From contig JAFKLS010000018.1 of assembly GCA_017304675.1 (NCBI GenBank), positions 1 to 64,000 of the forward strand: 64,000 nt of DNA, read 5' to 3'. Position numbers and translations under genes: made by a program. This document shows, piece by piece, positions 1 to 9,360 of this stretch. The notes under the pieces were generated by a model that searched no databases, had not been told where the DNA came from, and worked only from the letters and a program-made list of their open reading frames with translations. Positions within the stretch are counted from its first letter, which is position 1, and each line of letters starts with the position of its first letter. Origin of the DNA: Sphingobacteriia bacterium (GTDB lineage: Bacteria > Bacteroidota > Bacteroidia > Chitinophagales > Chitinophagaceae).

Positions 1-65
1 CCTTCCCTCTCTTACTACTCAAAGATCTATCCCTTTTGAACACCATCCTTTTTTCAAACGGGTTG

Positions 66-95
66 CAAATGTATACACTATTATTTAATATCCAA
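66..95 (-). promoter_or_regulatory. Bacteroidota-type promoter reading out of the left edge
   Basis: On the minus strand a TTG (95-93) is followed 19 nt later by TACATTTG (73-66). This matches the Bacteroidota sigma-A form TTG-N19-21-TAnnTTTG. It would drive a minus-strand gene whose start lies left of base 1. Nothing else is visible in 1-194. Confidence 0.5.
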
Positions 96-194
96 ATCTT
101 TTTATAAAATTATTCCCAACACACATACACAATCACGCAGAATTGCGTGGTAATACTATTAACTCCCAATAAAATTATACAGTTTTATTATCTG

Positions 195-932
195 TTATAA
201 TTGATATGGATATTTAACCAAGCTGAGAAACAATCCGCATGCTGGTGAAGTAAAATCTGCATTAGCAGCATTGGCTTCAGTGATGATTTTTGTAAATTGA
301 TGTGCAGATAGCTTTCCTCTACCCACCTTTAATTGTGTGGCCACCAATGCCCGTACCATTCCCCGCAAAAATCTATTGGCTGTAACTTCATACATTAACC
401 CATAGTCTGTGGCAATCCAATTTGATTGTATGATAGTGCATTCAAATGTTTTGACCTGAGCGTTCTTTTTCGCGAATGATTGAAAGTTATGAAATAAGGT
501 TAACAGGTTTGCCGCTTCATTTAATTTTTGAATATCTAAAGGATAGGGATAAAACCAAGCCCTGTCTTCAAAAAAAGGATTCTTGGTTTGGTAAATATGG
601 TATTGATAGGTTCTTGAAATAGCATCGAACCGGGCATGCGCATTTTCATTCACACTAAAAAAGTTCTTAGCAACAATATCAGCAGGTAGAATGGCATTTA
701 AATGATATAAGTGATCATTGTGTACCGGTATATCAGAATCAAAGTGAAAAAAATTCTGTAAAGCGTGTACACCGGCATCTGTTCGGGAAGAGCCAGTTAA
801 CGAAAAAGGCTGACGATAATAAGTTGACAATGCTTTTTCTACTTCCGACTGAATGGTTACTGCATTCGCCTGAACCTGAAAACCACTGTAAGCAGTGCCT
901 TTGTAAGATACTTCTAAAAAAAAACGGGCCAT
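195..932 (-). CDS. truA: tRNA pseudouridine synthase A
   Basis: Converts U38-U40 of the tRNA anticodon arm to pseudouridine in the cytoplasm. The 245-aa protein is the normal length for TruA. It opens with the family pattern F-x-x-x-Y-x-G-T-x-Y-x-G-F-Q and holds the active-site motif SSRTDAGVHA with the catalytic Asp at residue 52. C-terminal FLRGMVRALV is the usual TruA signature. The gene starts 4 bp after the DUF4476 protein gene on the same strand, so the two are probably co-transcribed. No oddities were seen. Confidence 0.95.
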   Translation of the reverse strand: MARFFLEVSYKGTAYSGFQVQANAVTIQSEVEKALSTYYRQPFSLTGSSRTDAGVHALQNFFHFDSDIPVHNDHLYHLNAILPADIVAKNFFSVNENAHARFDAISRTYQYHIYQTKNPFFEDRAWFYPYPLDIQKLNEAANLLTLFHNFQSFAKKNAQVKTFECTIIQSNWIATDYGLMYEVTANRFLRGMVRALVATQLKVGRGKLSAHQFTKIITEANAANADFTSPACGLFLSLVKYPYQL

Positions 933-936
933 AACA

Positions 937-1887
937 TCAACCTTTTTTACTTAATTGTTGAAACGCTTTAATAGTTGATGATTTAGTGAATTGATTCTCC
1001 AATGAGGTAAAGTTAGCAGGATCGGCAAGATGTAGTTGTGCAGCTTTAAAGAAACTTAACCTATTCTCTTCTTCCAAAAATAATACCCCAAGGTTTTTAA
1101 TTTGCTCTACTGTAAAACATTTTACCATAAACGCTTTTTCAGCAGCAGTAATCATAGCTTCTTCGGTGGTTGCTGCCGCCATAAACATTCGCAGCTTATA
1201 AAAATCTTCATTACCGGCTATAGTAGCACAGGAAGTAACAGTTGTTACATTTGTTGCAGAAGTATTTTTTTGTGCGGTGGAAATAAAGATGGCAATAGTA
1301 TCTGCCTTCTGTGAAAAAGATTTATCTATAAACACCATATCTATTCCCTGCATTGATTCTTTTTCGAAAGCTTTTATAACAGTACCATTGTTTTGCGGAG
1401 GCATAGTTACAGAACTACGGTTTGCATTTTCAGTTTCTGATTTAGAAGGCAGTGTGCTCTCTGTTGCAGGCTGCATGATGGATTTACCGGTTGATTCTTC
1501 AGCAGGTATTTTTTTATTCCCCTGCTCAGGATTGTTTCCTATTATTTCGTTCGTTATATAATTAACCAGGTACCAGCTCTTATCTGCCTGCTGTTTTAAA
1601 GTGAATCCAATACCCGGACTGGCATCATCAACATCTACAATAAATTTTTGTTCCGGATAAAGGTTTCGCGGAAAGCCTACGATTAAATAGTATTTGCCTT
1701 GTACCAGTTGCGAAATATTTAAATACCCGGTTACAGTAGAGCTATAAATAGTATTGTTTAAATTAACATAATAAGGCTGACTATTTTCACTTTGAATATA
1801 AATAAAGTGTTTTTGTTGGGCTTTTATTGAAAAAACTGCCAAGAGTAAGAAAAAAGTTATGCCGAAATATTTTAAGATAGATCTCAT
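937..1887 (-). CDS. Secreted DUF4476-containing protein
   Basis: Start chosen at the fourth residue of the longest frame (ATG at 1887), because MRSILKYFGITFFLLLAVFSI followed by KAQ is a clean signal peptide. The protein is 316 aa. The exported part begins with a beta-rich stretch (residues 25-110), followed by a Ser/Thr/Pro/Asn-rich linker (about 120-170). The last 90 residues resemble DUF4476, with several short helices and a pattern like KCFTVEQIKNLGVLFLEEE. The family is common in Bacteroidota and has no established function. It is upstream of and adjacent to truA, on the same strand, and divergent from the aminopeptidase gene. A TAGATTTG box (1901-1894) lies just upstream, very close to the start. 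Confidence 0.75.
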   Translation of the reverse strand: MRSILKYFGITFFLLLAVFSIKAQQKHFIYIQSENSQPYYVNLNNTIYSSTVTGYLNISQLVQGKYYLIVGFPRNLYPEQKFIVDVDDASPGIGFTLKQQADKSWYLVNYITNEIIGNNPEQGNKKIPAEESTGKSIMQPATESTLPSKSETENANRSSVTMPPQNNGTVIKAFEKESMQGIDMVFIDKSFSQKADTIAIFISTAQKNTSATNVTTVTSCATIAGNEDFYKLRMFMAAATTEEAMITAAEKAFMVKCFTVEQIKNLGVLFLEEENRLSFFKAAQLHLADPANFTSLENQFTKSSTIKAFQQLSKKG

Positions 1888-2018
1888 ATAACACAAATCT
1901 AACCCGAATTACCGTTTAAAATAATTCTTTCTTTGACCAGCCTCTTTTAATGCAATTCATAAAAATACGCTTGTTTAAGGCCGCGCAGTTTTTATCTTTA
2001 TTCCTTAACATTTTTTAT

Positions 2019-4481
2019 ATGAGAAAATATGTACTGTTTTTAGCACTAACTGCTGCTATTTCGGCTCAAAGCCAAACGGCCAAGGAAGAAGAAGGTTGGA
2101 AGAAAGAATACAGGGCATTTGCCACCAAAGAAAATGACTTAATACATACCAAGCTAGACGCAAAGTTTGATTATGCCAATTCTTATTTAAACGGGAAAGT
2201 ATGGATAACAGCCAAGCCTCATTTATATCCCACCAATATCATTCAACTAGATGCAAAAGGAATGAACATCTATACAGTATCAATTGTAAAAGAAGGAAAA
2301 AAGGCTTCACTTAAATATGTTTATGATAGTACATTTTTAATCATTACGCTGGACAGGCAGTATAAAAGCAATGAACAATACACTTTATACATAGAGTATA
2401 CGGCCAAACCCAATGAATACAAAGGGAAAGGAAGTGCAGCCATTTCTGATGCAAAGGGCTTGTACTTTATTAATCCCAAAGGAGAAGAAAAAAATAAACC
2501 CACACAAATCTGGACACAGGGAGAAACAGAATCTAACTCAGTTTGGATACCAACAATAGACAAGCCTAACCAGAAAATGACCGATGAGATTTATATGACC
2601 GTACCGGCAAAATATGTAACACTCAGCAATGGAAAACTTGTTAGCCAAACACCAAACGCTAATGGTACCCGAACAGATTACTGGAAAATGGATTTACCGC
2701 ATGCCCCTTATTTATTGTTTATGGGCGTTGGCGAATATGCTATTGTAAAGGATACTTATAAAGGCAAAGAAGTAAACTATTATGTAGAGAAGGATTACGA
2801 AAAATTAGCAAAAAAAATCTTCGGTTACACACCTGAAATGATCAGATTCTACAGCGAAAAAGTTACCGGCATAGATTATCCCTGGCAAAAATATTCTCAG
2901 ATAGTAGGCCGCGATTATGTTAGTGGTGCTATGGAAAATACAACTTCTACCCTGCATGGAGAAGGTGCCCAACAAGATGCCAGAGAATTGAAAGACGGCA
3001 ATATTTGGGAAGAAACTATTGCACACGAACTCTTTCATCAATGGTTTGGCGATTATGTTACCTGTGAGAGCTGGAGTAATTTAACTGTTAATGAAAGTTT
3101 TGCCAACTACAGCGAGTACCTGTGGGCAGAATACAAACATGGTAAAGACGAAGCAGATTTCATTAACATGAGAGATATGAGTGGCTATATTCAATCTCCC
3201 AACGGTTCTTCTAAAGATCTTGTTCGTTTTTTCTATGCTGATAAAGAAGATATGTTTGATGAAGTGAGCTATAACAAAGGTGGAAGGATTTTACATATGC
3301 TGAGGAATTATGTTGGAGACGAAGCTTTCTTTAAATCACTCAACCGTTATTTAAACGCAAATAAATTTGGCAATGGAAATGCCACCAAACTAAAACTGGC
3401 TTTTGAAGAAGTAACAGGAAAAGACCTGAATTGGTTCTTTAATCAATGGTATTTTGGCAGCGGCCACCCTAAATTAGATATTACCTATGGGTATAATGCA
3501 GAAACCAGAACGGCAAGTATAATTGTTAAGCAAAATCAAACAACAGAAAAAGTATTTCAGTTGCCGGTTGCAATTGATATTTATATTGGGAAAGAAAAGA
3601 AAAGGCATTCTGTTTGGGTAGAACATAAAACAGATACTTTTAATTTCACCGTTTCATCTAAACCAGACCTGATTAATTTTGACGCTGATAAAATATTGCT
3701 TGCAGAAAAGAAAGAAAATAAAACACTCAGCGAATACATCCATCAATTTAAAAATGCCGGCAAGTACTTAGACAGAAGAGAAGCTGTTGAGTTCGCATCA
3801 AAAAACATGAGTAACCCCGATGCTTATAAACTGATGACAGAAGATGCATTGAATGACTCTTATTTCAGGATAAGAATGAAAGCATTAACCAGTTATGGTA
3901 CTAATAAATTAGATGAAGCTGCCATTAAAAAAATAGAAACCATTGCCGTTACAGATGCTTCCACTTTAGTAAGAGCGGCGGCTATTGATATTTTAGCCAA
4001 ACAAAAAAATACAACTTATGCTCCTATGTTCCTTAAAGCCACTGCAGACTCTTCTTATACGGTGGCAGGAGCCGCTTTAGATGCATTAGCATTTATTGAT
4101 AGTGCATCAGCAATAAAGCAATCTGAAAAATTAGTGCAGGAGCCCAATAAAGGCAGGTTAGCAACAGCTATTGCAAACATTAGTATTAAATATGCAGGAG
4201 AATCTGCCTTTAGCAATGTTGCTGATGCTTTTGAGAAAATGCCTTTATCGCAAGAAAAACTGAACCAAGCAGCCAGCTTTTCGCTTTATTTACAAAAAGT
4301 AAATACTCCCGTTAATTTTAAAAGAGGGGTTGATCTGATTGTTGACCTAAGAGATAAAATACCGGAAGCTTATAAAACACAAACAAGTCCATTCATTAAT
4401 TCTATGCTTACCACTTTAAAAAATAAAAAACAGGAAGCAGGGCAAAAAGAATTGGCAGATTATGTTCAATCGAAATTGTAA
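2019..4481 (+). CDS. M1 family zinc aminopeptidase, exported
   Basis: Metallopeptidase that removes N-terminal residues from peptides, probably in the periplasm. The start is placed at ATG 2019, not the earlier ATG at 1950, because MRKYVLFLALTAAISAQSQT is a good signal peptide. The mature part has the exopeptidase motif GAMEN at 303-307. The zinc site is HELFH at 336-340, with the third ligand Glu at 359 (NESFA), exactly 18 residues on. The C-terminal third (about 590-800) is helical and repeat-like, with HEAT-like pairs of helices. At 820 aa the length fits bacterial M1 enzymes. It stands alone, divergent from the DUF4476 gene, and ends at a shared terminator with accC. Confidence 0.92.
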   Translation: MRKYVLFLALTAAISAQSQTAKEEEGWKKEYRAFATKENDLIHTKLDAKFDYANSYLNGKVWITAKPHLYPTNIIQLDAKGMNIYTVSIVKEGKKASLKYVYDSTFLIITLDRQYKSNEQYTLYIEYTAKPNEYKGKGSAAISDAKGLYFINPKGEEKNKPTQIWTQGETESNSVWIPTIDKPNQKMTDEIYMTVPAKYVTLSNGKLVSQTPNANGTRTDYWKMDLPHAPYLLFMGVGEYAIVKDTYKGKEVNYYVEKDYEKLAKKIFGYTPEMIRFYSEKVTGIDYPWQKYSQIVGRDYVSGAMENTTSTLHGEGAQQDARELKDGNIWEETIAHELFHQWFGDYVTCESWSNLTVNESFANYSEYLWAEYKHGKDEADFINMRDMSGYIQSPNGSSKDLVRFFYADKEDMFDEVSYNKGGRILHMLRNYVGDEAFFKSLNRYLNANKFGNGNATKLKLAFEEVTGKDLNWFFNQWYFGSGHPKLDITYGYNAETRTASIIVKQNQTTEKVFQLPVAIDIYIGKEKKRHSVWVEHKTDTFNFTVSSKPDLINFDADKILLAEKKENKTLSEYIHQFKNAGKYLDRREAVEFASKNMSNPDAYKLMTEDALNDSYFRIRMKALTSYGTNKLDEAAIKKIETIAVTDASTLVRAAAIDILAKQKNTTYAPMFLKATADSSYTVAGAALDALAFIDSASAIKQSEKLVQEPNKGRLATAIANISIKYAGESAFSNVADAFEKMPLSQEKLNQAASFSLYLQKVNTPVNFKRGVDLIVDLRDKIPEAYKTQTSPFINSMLTTLKNKKQEAGQKELADYVQSKL

Positions 4482-4500
4482 CAACAACATTCATAAAATA

Positions 4501-4530
4501 AAAAGCCACCTTAAAAGGTGGCTTTTTATT
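4501..4530. terminator. Bidirectional terminator between aminopeptidase and accC
   Basis: AAAAGCCACC (4501-4510) pairs with GGTGGCTTTT (4517-4526) around a TTAAAA loop. There are T-runs on both strands, so it serves the two convergent genes. Confidence 0.85.
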
Positions 4531-4545
4531 TTATACTTATTTCCT

Positions 4546-5886
4546 TTATTTCATTTTAAATGTTTCCAGGAATTTAGTAGTGAAGTTGCCATTAATAAAA
4601 TCTTCGTTTTGCATTAATTGTAAATGAAACGGAATAGTTGTTTTAACACCTTCAATCACATACTCACTCAAAGCTCTGTACATTGTATCTATGGCTTCTT
4701 TACGTGTTTGGGCAACAGTAATTAGTTTACCAATCATACTATCGTAATAAGGTGGAATTACATAACCGGCGTACACATGGCTGTCTACCCTTACCCCATG
4801 GCCTCCCGGTGTATGCAGAGTGGTTATTTTTCCCGGAGAAGGGCGAAAATCGTTGTATGGATCTTCTGCATTAATACGGCACTCAATAGCATGCATTTGA
4901 GGGAAATAATTCCTGCCGGAAATTTTTTCACCAAGGGCTATTTTAATCTGTTCTTTAATCAGATCATGATTAATCACTTCTTCCGTAACGCAATGCTCTA
5001 CCTGAATACGCGTATTCATTTCCATGAAATAGAAATTGCGATGCTTGTCTACCAGGAATTCTATTGTTCCAACACTTTCATAATTAATGGCTGAAGCTGC
5101 TTTAATAGCTGCTGCACCCATTTCTTCGCGAAGCTTATCCGTCATAAAAGGAGAAGGAGATTCTTCTACTAATTTTTGGTGACGCCGCTGTATAGAACAA
5201 TCTCTTTCACTCAGGTGGCAAACATTTCCGTATTGGTCTCCGGCCACCTGTATTTCTATATGGCGTGGTTCTTCCACAAATTTTTCCATGTAAATCCCAT
5301 CGTTCTTAAATGCAGCACCAGCTTCAGCCTTGGCTGTATTGTAAGCTCTTTCCAATTCATCTTCATGCCAAACAACACGCATACCTTTACCACCGCCACC
5401 GGCCGTTGCTTTTAAAATAACCGGGTAGCCAACAACGTTTTGAGCAAGGTGTTTTGCCTGTTCCAGGCTTTCCAACAAACCATCGCTTCCGGGAATTACG
5501 GGTACACCAGCTTTTATCATTGTTTCTTTAGCCGTCATTTTATCGCCCATGGAATTAATCATCTCGGGCGTAGGCCCAATAAACTTAATTCCATGATCAA
5601 GACATATTTGAGAGAATTTCGCATTTTCAGCTAAGAATCCGTAGCCCGGGTGTACTGCATCGGCATTTGTAATTTCAGCCGCTGCCATAATGTGAGGAAT
5701 ATTTAAATAAGAGTCTGCCCCAGCTGGTTTTCCTATACAAACTGCTTCATCTGCAAACCTTACATGGAGAGAATCTTTATCGGCCGTTGAATATACTGCA
5801 ACTGTTTTAATACCCATTTCCCTGCAGGTTCTAATAACACGTAGGGCAATTTCGCCTCTATTGGCTATCAATACTTTTTTGAACAC
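4546..5886 (-). CDS. accC: Acetyl-CoA carboxylase, biotin carboxylase subunit
   Basis: ATP-dependent carboxylation of the biotin on AccB, the first step of fatty-acid synthesis. The 446 aa match the E. coli enzyme almost end to end. The N-terminus [20 protein letters not shown] is the biotin carboxylase signature. An ATP-grasp domain with the Gly-rich loop [14 protein letters not shown] follows, then the catalytic region [16 protein letters not shown]. Like accB it lies on the minus strand; the 90-bp gap between them is AT-rich and repetitive, with no terminator, so the pair is probably one transcript. The 3' end shares a bidirectional terminator with the aminopeptidase gene. Confidence 0.96.
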   Translation of the reverse strand: MFKKVLIANRGEIALRVIRTCREMGIKTVAVYSTADKDSLHVRFADEAVCIGKPAGADSYLNIPHIMAAAEITNADAVHPGYGFLAENAKFSQICLDHGIKFIGPTPEMINSMGDKMTAKETMIKAGVPVIPGSDGLLESLEQAKHLAQNVVGYPVILKATAGGGGKGMRVVWHEDELERAYNTAKAEAGAAFKNDGIYMEKFVEEPRHIEIQVAGDQYGNVCHLSERDCSIQRRHQKLVEESPSPFMTDKLREEMGAAAIKAASAINYESVGTIEFLVDKHRNFYFMEMNTRIQVEHCVTEEVINHDLIKEQIKIALGEKISGRNYFPQMHAIECRINAEDPYNDFRPSPGKITTLHTPGGHGVRVDSHVYAGYVIPPYYDSMIGKLITVAQTRKEAIDTMYRALSEYVIEGVKTTIPFHLQLMQNEDFINGNFTTKFLETFKMK

Positions 5887-5892
5887 TTTTGA

Positions 5893-5975
5893 AGAATTAA
5901 AAATTAAAAATTAGAAATTAAAAATTGTGGATTCAATAAAGACGATCCTTTTTGAATTTTGGGTTTTTAATTTTT
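5893..5975. repeat. AT-rich low-complexity spacer between accB and accC
   Basis: Tandem-like units of AATTAAAA / AAATTAGAAATTAAAAATT fill 5895-5925, and an inverse TTTTTAATTTTTATT lies at 5963-5977. This type of AT-rich spacer is common in Bacteroidota. It could form weak intra-operon hairpins. No gene fits here. Confidence 0.5.
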
Positions 5976-5976
5976 A

Positions 5977-6465
5977 TTATGCCGGTTCTACCAGGAACAA
6001 TGGCTGATCGTATTCTACTGGGCTGGCATCATCTACCAACACCTTTACAATTTTACCTGAAACTTCACTTTCAATCTCATTAAACAGTTTCATCGCTTCA
6101 ATAATACAAACCACTTTGCCTACGGCAACAGCATCTCCTACCTCTATAAAAGCAGGTTTATCGGGAGAGGCTCTCCTGTAAAAGGTACCTATCATAGGGC
6201 TTTTAATGGTAATAAGATTATCTGTTTTGGCAACAGGAGCTTCCGATACTGTAGTGGTGGCTGGTGTTGAGGAAGGCATAACTGGCATGGGTGCAGCGGC
6301 AGCGGGGGCAACATTGTATACTTGCGGAGCAGATTGTGCAACCGTTACCACAGGTGCTTCCTTTTGCTTGATGGTTACCTTACCATCTTTGTCTTCTATA
6401 CTGATTTCACCTATGTTACTCTTATTAACAATTTTAATTAATTCGTGAATTTGCTTTAAGTCCAT
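5977..6465 (-). CDS. accB: Acetyl-CoA carboxylase biotin carboxyl carrier protein
   Basis: Carries the biotin that AccC carboxylates. The protein has 162 aa. An N-terminal helical part ([16 protein letters not shown]) is followed by an Ala/Pro/Thr-rich flexible linker at about 38-80. The lipoyl/biotinyl domain spans about 84-162, with the biotin-acceptor Lys126 in [12 protein letters not shown]. The order accB then accC is the standard one. Upstream lies the efp gene on the same strand, separated by a hairpin terminator. Confidence 0.95.
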   Translation of the reverse strand: MDLKQIHELIKIVNKSNIGEISIEDKDGKVTIKQKEAPVVTVAQSAPQVYNVAPAAAAPMPVMPSSTPATTTVSEAPVAKTDNLITIKSPMIGTFYRRASPDKPAFIEVGDAVAVGKVVCIIEAMKLFNEIESEVSGKIVKVLVDDASPVEYDQPLFLVEPA

Positions 6466-6580
6466 ATTCTGAGTTTTGGGGTGATTTATTTAATTTTTTG
6501 ACCAAAAAGTGGGGCAAAATAGGTAAAAACTTTAAAAAAAGGGCATTTTTCAAAAAAACAGCCTTTTAAAAGTTATACAC

Positions 6581-6606
6581 AAAAAAAGCGGCTTAGGCCG
6601 CTTTTA
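6581..6606 (-). terminator. Terminator of efp
   Basis: On the minus strand AAAAGCGGC, loop CTAA and GCCGCTTTT are followed by a run of T. It lies right after the efp stop codon and separates efp from accB. Confidence 0.85.
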
Positions 6607-6619
6607 CAATTGAATTCAG

Positions 6620-7186
6620 TTATTCTTTCACTCTTTCCACGTATTCACCTGTTTTGGTGTTTATCCTAATCACTTCGCCTTCTTCTACAAATAGCGGCAC
6701 ATTTACTGTTGCACCAGTTTCAATAGTAGCTGGTTTTAAAGCCCTGGTAGCCGTATCTCCTCTAACACCCGGTTCGCAATAAGTTATTTTTGCAATTATT
6801 TTTTCTGGCAATTCAGCACCAATGGGTTGTTCTGTTTCAGTATTAATATATACAAAAACCTCGCTGCCATCTTTCAAAAACTGTGGTGCATCAATCATTT
6901 CATCGGCTAAAGCAATCTGTTCAAAAGTTTCGTTATTCATTAAATTATAGCCACTTTCATCCTTATACAAATACTGGTAAGCTTTTTTCTCTACTCTAAC
7001 AGGAAAAATAGTTTCACCGCTGTTCCAGGTTTTTTCAATCGTACGGTTATTATCTACACCTTTTAATTTAGCCCAAACTTTAGCTGCGGCACGGGCAGTT
7101 TTGTTTTCGCCGAATTCTACCACACTGTACAGGCTGCCATCTAACTTTAAAATCATACCGCGGCTGATATCTGATGTTGTTGCCAT
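6620..7186 (-). CDS. efp: Translation elongation factor P
   Basis: Binds the ribosome between the P and E sites to relieve stalling at proline runs. The 188 aa have the three beta-barrel domains of EF-P. The C-terminal signature region YCEPGVRGDTATRALKPATI (about 138-157) and the end TGEYVERVKE are clear. The tip of domain I is unusual. Where E. coli has PGKG with Lys34, this protein reads FGENKTARAAAKV. Arg32 followed by Ala-Ala resembles the arginine-type EF-P loop with two extra residues. Whether any modification occurs cannot be told from this window. It is monocistronic and ends at a terminator. Confidence 0.95.
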   Translation of the reverse strand: MATTSDISRGMILKLDGSLYSVVEFGENKTARAAAKVWAKLKGVDNNRTIEKTWNSGETIFPVRVEKKAYQYLYKDESGYNLMNNETFEQIALADEMIDAPQFLKDGSEVFVYINTETEQPIGAELPEKIIAKITYCEPGVRGDTATRALKPATIETGATVNVPLFVEEGEVIRINTKTGEYVERVKE

Positions 7187-7203
7187 AAGAAAATTTTAGG
7201 TCG

Positions 7204-7211
7204 CAAAAGTA
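7204..7211 (-). promoter_or_regulatory. Putative -7 box of the efp promoter
   Basis: TACTTTTG on the minus strand fits TAnnTTTG and sits 17 bp upstream of the efp start codon. A clear TTG at -33 was not found. Confidence 0.4.
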
Positions 7212-7394
7212 GGGATTGCATTTGTAATAAAAATTAAACTTAAAAAAATGGGTAGTTGTTTTAAGAGAAATGAAATGATTATTACCTTGTAAGAGTGAAG
7301 GAAAAGATTTTTTATAAAACTTAGAAATAATTTTTGGTTAGAATGGAGCACACTCCTATTTTTGCGCTCCGATTAAAAAGAAACGAACACAAAT

Positions 7395-7466
7395 GGCCGG
7401 TTCGTCTATCGGCTAGGACAGCCCCCTTTCACGGGGCAAAGACGGGTTCGATTCCCGTACCGGCTA
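7395..7466 (+). tRNA. tRNA-Glu(UUC)
   Basis: The cloverleaf was folded by eye. Acceptor stem GGCCGGT pairs with ACCGGCT, with a G-U at the first pair. The D arm is GTC...GAC. The anticodon stem is GCCCC/GGGGC with loop CTTTCAC, so the anticodon is TTC (Glu). The T arm is CGGG-TTCGATT-CCCG and the discriminator is A. CCA is not encoded. The last 15 bases lie in the attachment-site repeat of the downstream island, so integration left the tRNA intact. Confidence 0.95.
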
Positions 7467-7467
7467 C
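7452..7467 (+). repeat. attL: 16-bp direct repeat in the 3' end of tRNA-Glu
   Basis: TTCCCGTACCGGCTAC is repeated exactly at 15030-15045. The copies bracket about 7.6 kb carrying a tyrosine integrase gene. This is the layout expected of tRNA-targeted site-specific integration. Confidence 0.88.
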
Positions 7468-7480
7468 GAATAAAATTTAT

Positions 7481-7517
7481 AAAGCCTTGAATTTCAAATA
7501 ATTCAGGGCTTTTTTGT
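7481..7517 (+). terminator. Terminator downstream of tRNA-Glu, supplied by the island
   Basis: AAAGCCTTGAAT (7481-7492) pairs with ATTCAGGGCTTT (7501-7512) with one mismatch and is followed by a T-run. It lies inside the island, so the element brings a replacement terminator for the tRNA. Confidence 0.75.
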
Positions 7518-7524
7518 TTTTACA

Positions 7525-7543
7525 GGGGACTAAATAGGGGACT
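7525..7543 (+). repeat. Left copies of GGGGACTAAATA (candidate integrase arm sites)
   Basis: One complete unit (7525-7536) and a partial GGGGACT (7537-7543). The same unit occurs three times in tandem at 14883-14918 near the other end. Paired repeats close to both ends suggest arm-type binding sites for the integrase. Confidence 0.65.
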
Positions 7544-7956
7544 TTGTGGAAAAGTTCTTCCCTACCAATCCTTACCACTAAAAGATGGCATCAAAACTTT
7601 AAAATTCACGCTTGATAATATTCTGTGAGGCAATACTAATTTTTTTGAAAAGCTCTTGATTGCTTAGTGTACTATTTATAAGCTTCCATTCTACTCTTAT
7701 TGAAAAGTGGTTCATTTTAGCAGAAGGATAATTGGTATGAAATACTAAGTTCTATTTCGAGCAACGACTTTAAATCTGACTATCTACGAACTTGTATAAA
7801 TTGATTCACATTTAAACAGTACTATTTTGTCTATTGGTAGTCGTAATCCTATACATATTTAGCAGAATACTTTTCTATGTAAGTATTAAAAAATACCAAC
7901 TCTTTCTGAAATATTAATATATTCACTGATGAACCATTATTAACGTAATCGAGAAA

Positions 7957-9360
7957 ATGAAAAATCGCTCTCTTATCTTATTTAACATAGCGGAAAAACG
8001 TTTTCTTAGAAGACTTAAAAGCAAAGAAAAGCAAAGAAGAAGAAGAAGAAGAAGATACCTTCGTTACATTACTGCAAAAGCGTCGTTAAATGGAGATACC
8101 TCACTTGAAAATGTTATAGCAAGCTGGCTTCCAATAAACATATCCTACTTACTGAATTGTGAAGAATCAGATTTCCATATTTCAAAAATCACAAAAAATA
8201 TCCCAGAAAATAATGGCGTTTTCAAAGTTCCAAAAGAGTTTTCGATTGTCGAGAATGCCAAAGAAAGCTATGAGTTTATTAGAACTGTTGTAGGAGCTTT
8301 GATAACTCAAAAATATATTAAAGTAAGCATTGATTATTCTGAATGCATTAGGCTTGACCTAGGAGCTCAAGTATTCTTTGATATCATATTGAAGGATATT
8401 ATAAAATTCTTCAAAAAGTGCAAACAATATAAACATACTAGGTCTAAAGTTCGGCAAATTGACGGTGTACATTATAATAATAATGATGTAAGAAAGCTTC
8501 TTTTTTCTGTAGGTTCTCCAGTTATCCATAGTAAACAGTTTATCAATTTTTCAGACATAATACCATATAAGTTATGCATTCATGATAGAGAATTATACGG
8601 AGAAGACTCAATAAAAATTCGTGAACAAAAAGATATTGATACAACTAAACTGGTTGATTATGTTATTGATTCTTTAAAAAGGCTAAACAAAACATTAACG
8701 CCTGAAAAAATAGATGACCTTAGTACTGTAATAGGTGAGATATTAATTAATGCAGAAGAGCACTCCACTACAAAACATCGATTTTCAATTGGTTATTTTC
8801 ACGAAAGGTATGAAGGGGGCAAACATTTTGGAGTCTTTAGGCTTGCAATATTAAACTTTGGTAAAACCATATATGAAAAATTCAAAGACCCAGAATGCCC
8901 AAATAAAGATGAGGTGAAAAAAATGCAGAGTCTCTCTGAAAAATATACGACAAAAAGATTTTTCTTTTCTAAAACATTTGAGGAAGAAACACTATGGACT
9001 CTTTATGCTTTACAAGATGGTGTAACCTCTGTCGCAACTGATAGATACAAAAGACGCGGCAATGGTTCGATACAATTCATTGAGAGCTTTTTTAATATCA
9101 AGGGCAAAGGCAAGGAAATAGATGATTTTTCTATTCTCGCAATACTTTCCGGGAAAACAAGTATAACTTTCGATGGTACATATAGTATCTCACATGGGTA
9201 TGTCGATGATGAACCATATAAATTTATGACATTTAATGACTCTTGCAACATAGAAGATAAACCTGATACAAAGTTTGTTAAGTTTGTAGATAACTATTTT
9301 CCAGGCACAATCATAAGTGCACGTATTATGTTTAACGAAGATGATTTAACTGATGAATAA
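7957..9360 (+). CDS. GHKL-type ATP-binding protein with poly-Arg N-terminus (island cargo)
   Basis: 467 aa. After a basic N-terminus with seven consecutive Arg codons (AGA, residues 27-33), residues about 95-160 have a STAS-like alternation (KVSIDYSECIRLDLGAQVFF). The C-terminal half looks like a GHKL ATPase. The N-box is VIGEILINAEEHS (258-270), a weak G1-like motif is ILNFGKTI (298-305), and a Gly-rich motif is RRGNGSIQFIE (366-376). No histidine phospho-acceptor region was seen, so it resembles an anti-sigma-type switch kinase or an ATPase sensor more than a true histidine kinase. The TAA stop shares one base with the ATG of the DUF4325 gene (TAATG). Function is unknown; a signalling or defence role is inference from the island context. 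Confidence 0.75.
   Translation: MKNRSLILFNIAEKRFLRRLKSKEKQRRRRRRRYLRYITAKASLNGDTSLENVIASWLPINISYLLNCEESDFHISKITKNIPENNGVFKVPKEFSIVENAKESYEFIRTVVGALITQKYIKVSIDYSECIRLDLGAQVFFDIILKDIIKFFKKCKQYKHTRSKVRQIDGVHYNNNDVRKLLFSVGSPVIHSKQFINFSDIIPYKLCIHDRELYGEDSIKIREQKDIDTTKLVDYVIDSLKRLNKTLTPEKIDDLSTVIGEILINAEEHSTTKHRFSIGYFHERYEGGKHFGVFRLAILNFGKTIYEKFKDPECPNKDEVKKMQSLSEKYTTKRFFFSKTFEEETLWTLYALQDGVTSVATDRYKRRGNGSIQFIESFFNIKGKGKEIDDFSILAILSGKTSITFDGTYSISHGYVDDEPYKFMTFNDSCNIEDKPDTKFVKFVDNYFPGTIISARIMFNEDDLTDE

Larger units (their letters stand above)
7467..7956. other. 490-bp left-end region of the island, no gene
   Basis: It contains a terminator just after tRNA-Glu and one and a half copies of the GGGGACTAAATA repeat. 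After these comes AT-rich sequence that presumably holds the promoter of the cargo operon. I saw no convincing ORF. Confidence 0.6.

Noticed and set aside
4777..5634. Plus-strand ORFs inside accC
   Set aside because: Antisense shadows of a strongly conserved gene.
5893..5925. AT repeats between accB and accC as a CRISPR-like array
   Set aside because: Units are not equal, too short, and have no spacers; no cas genes seen in the window.
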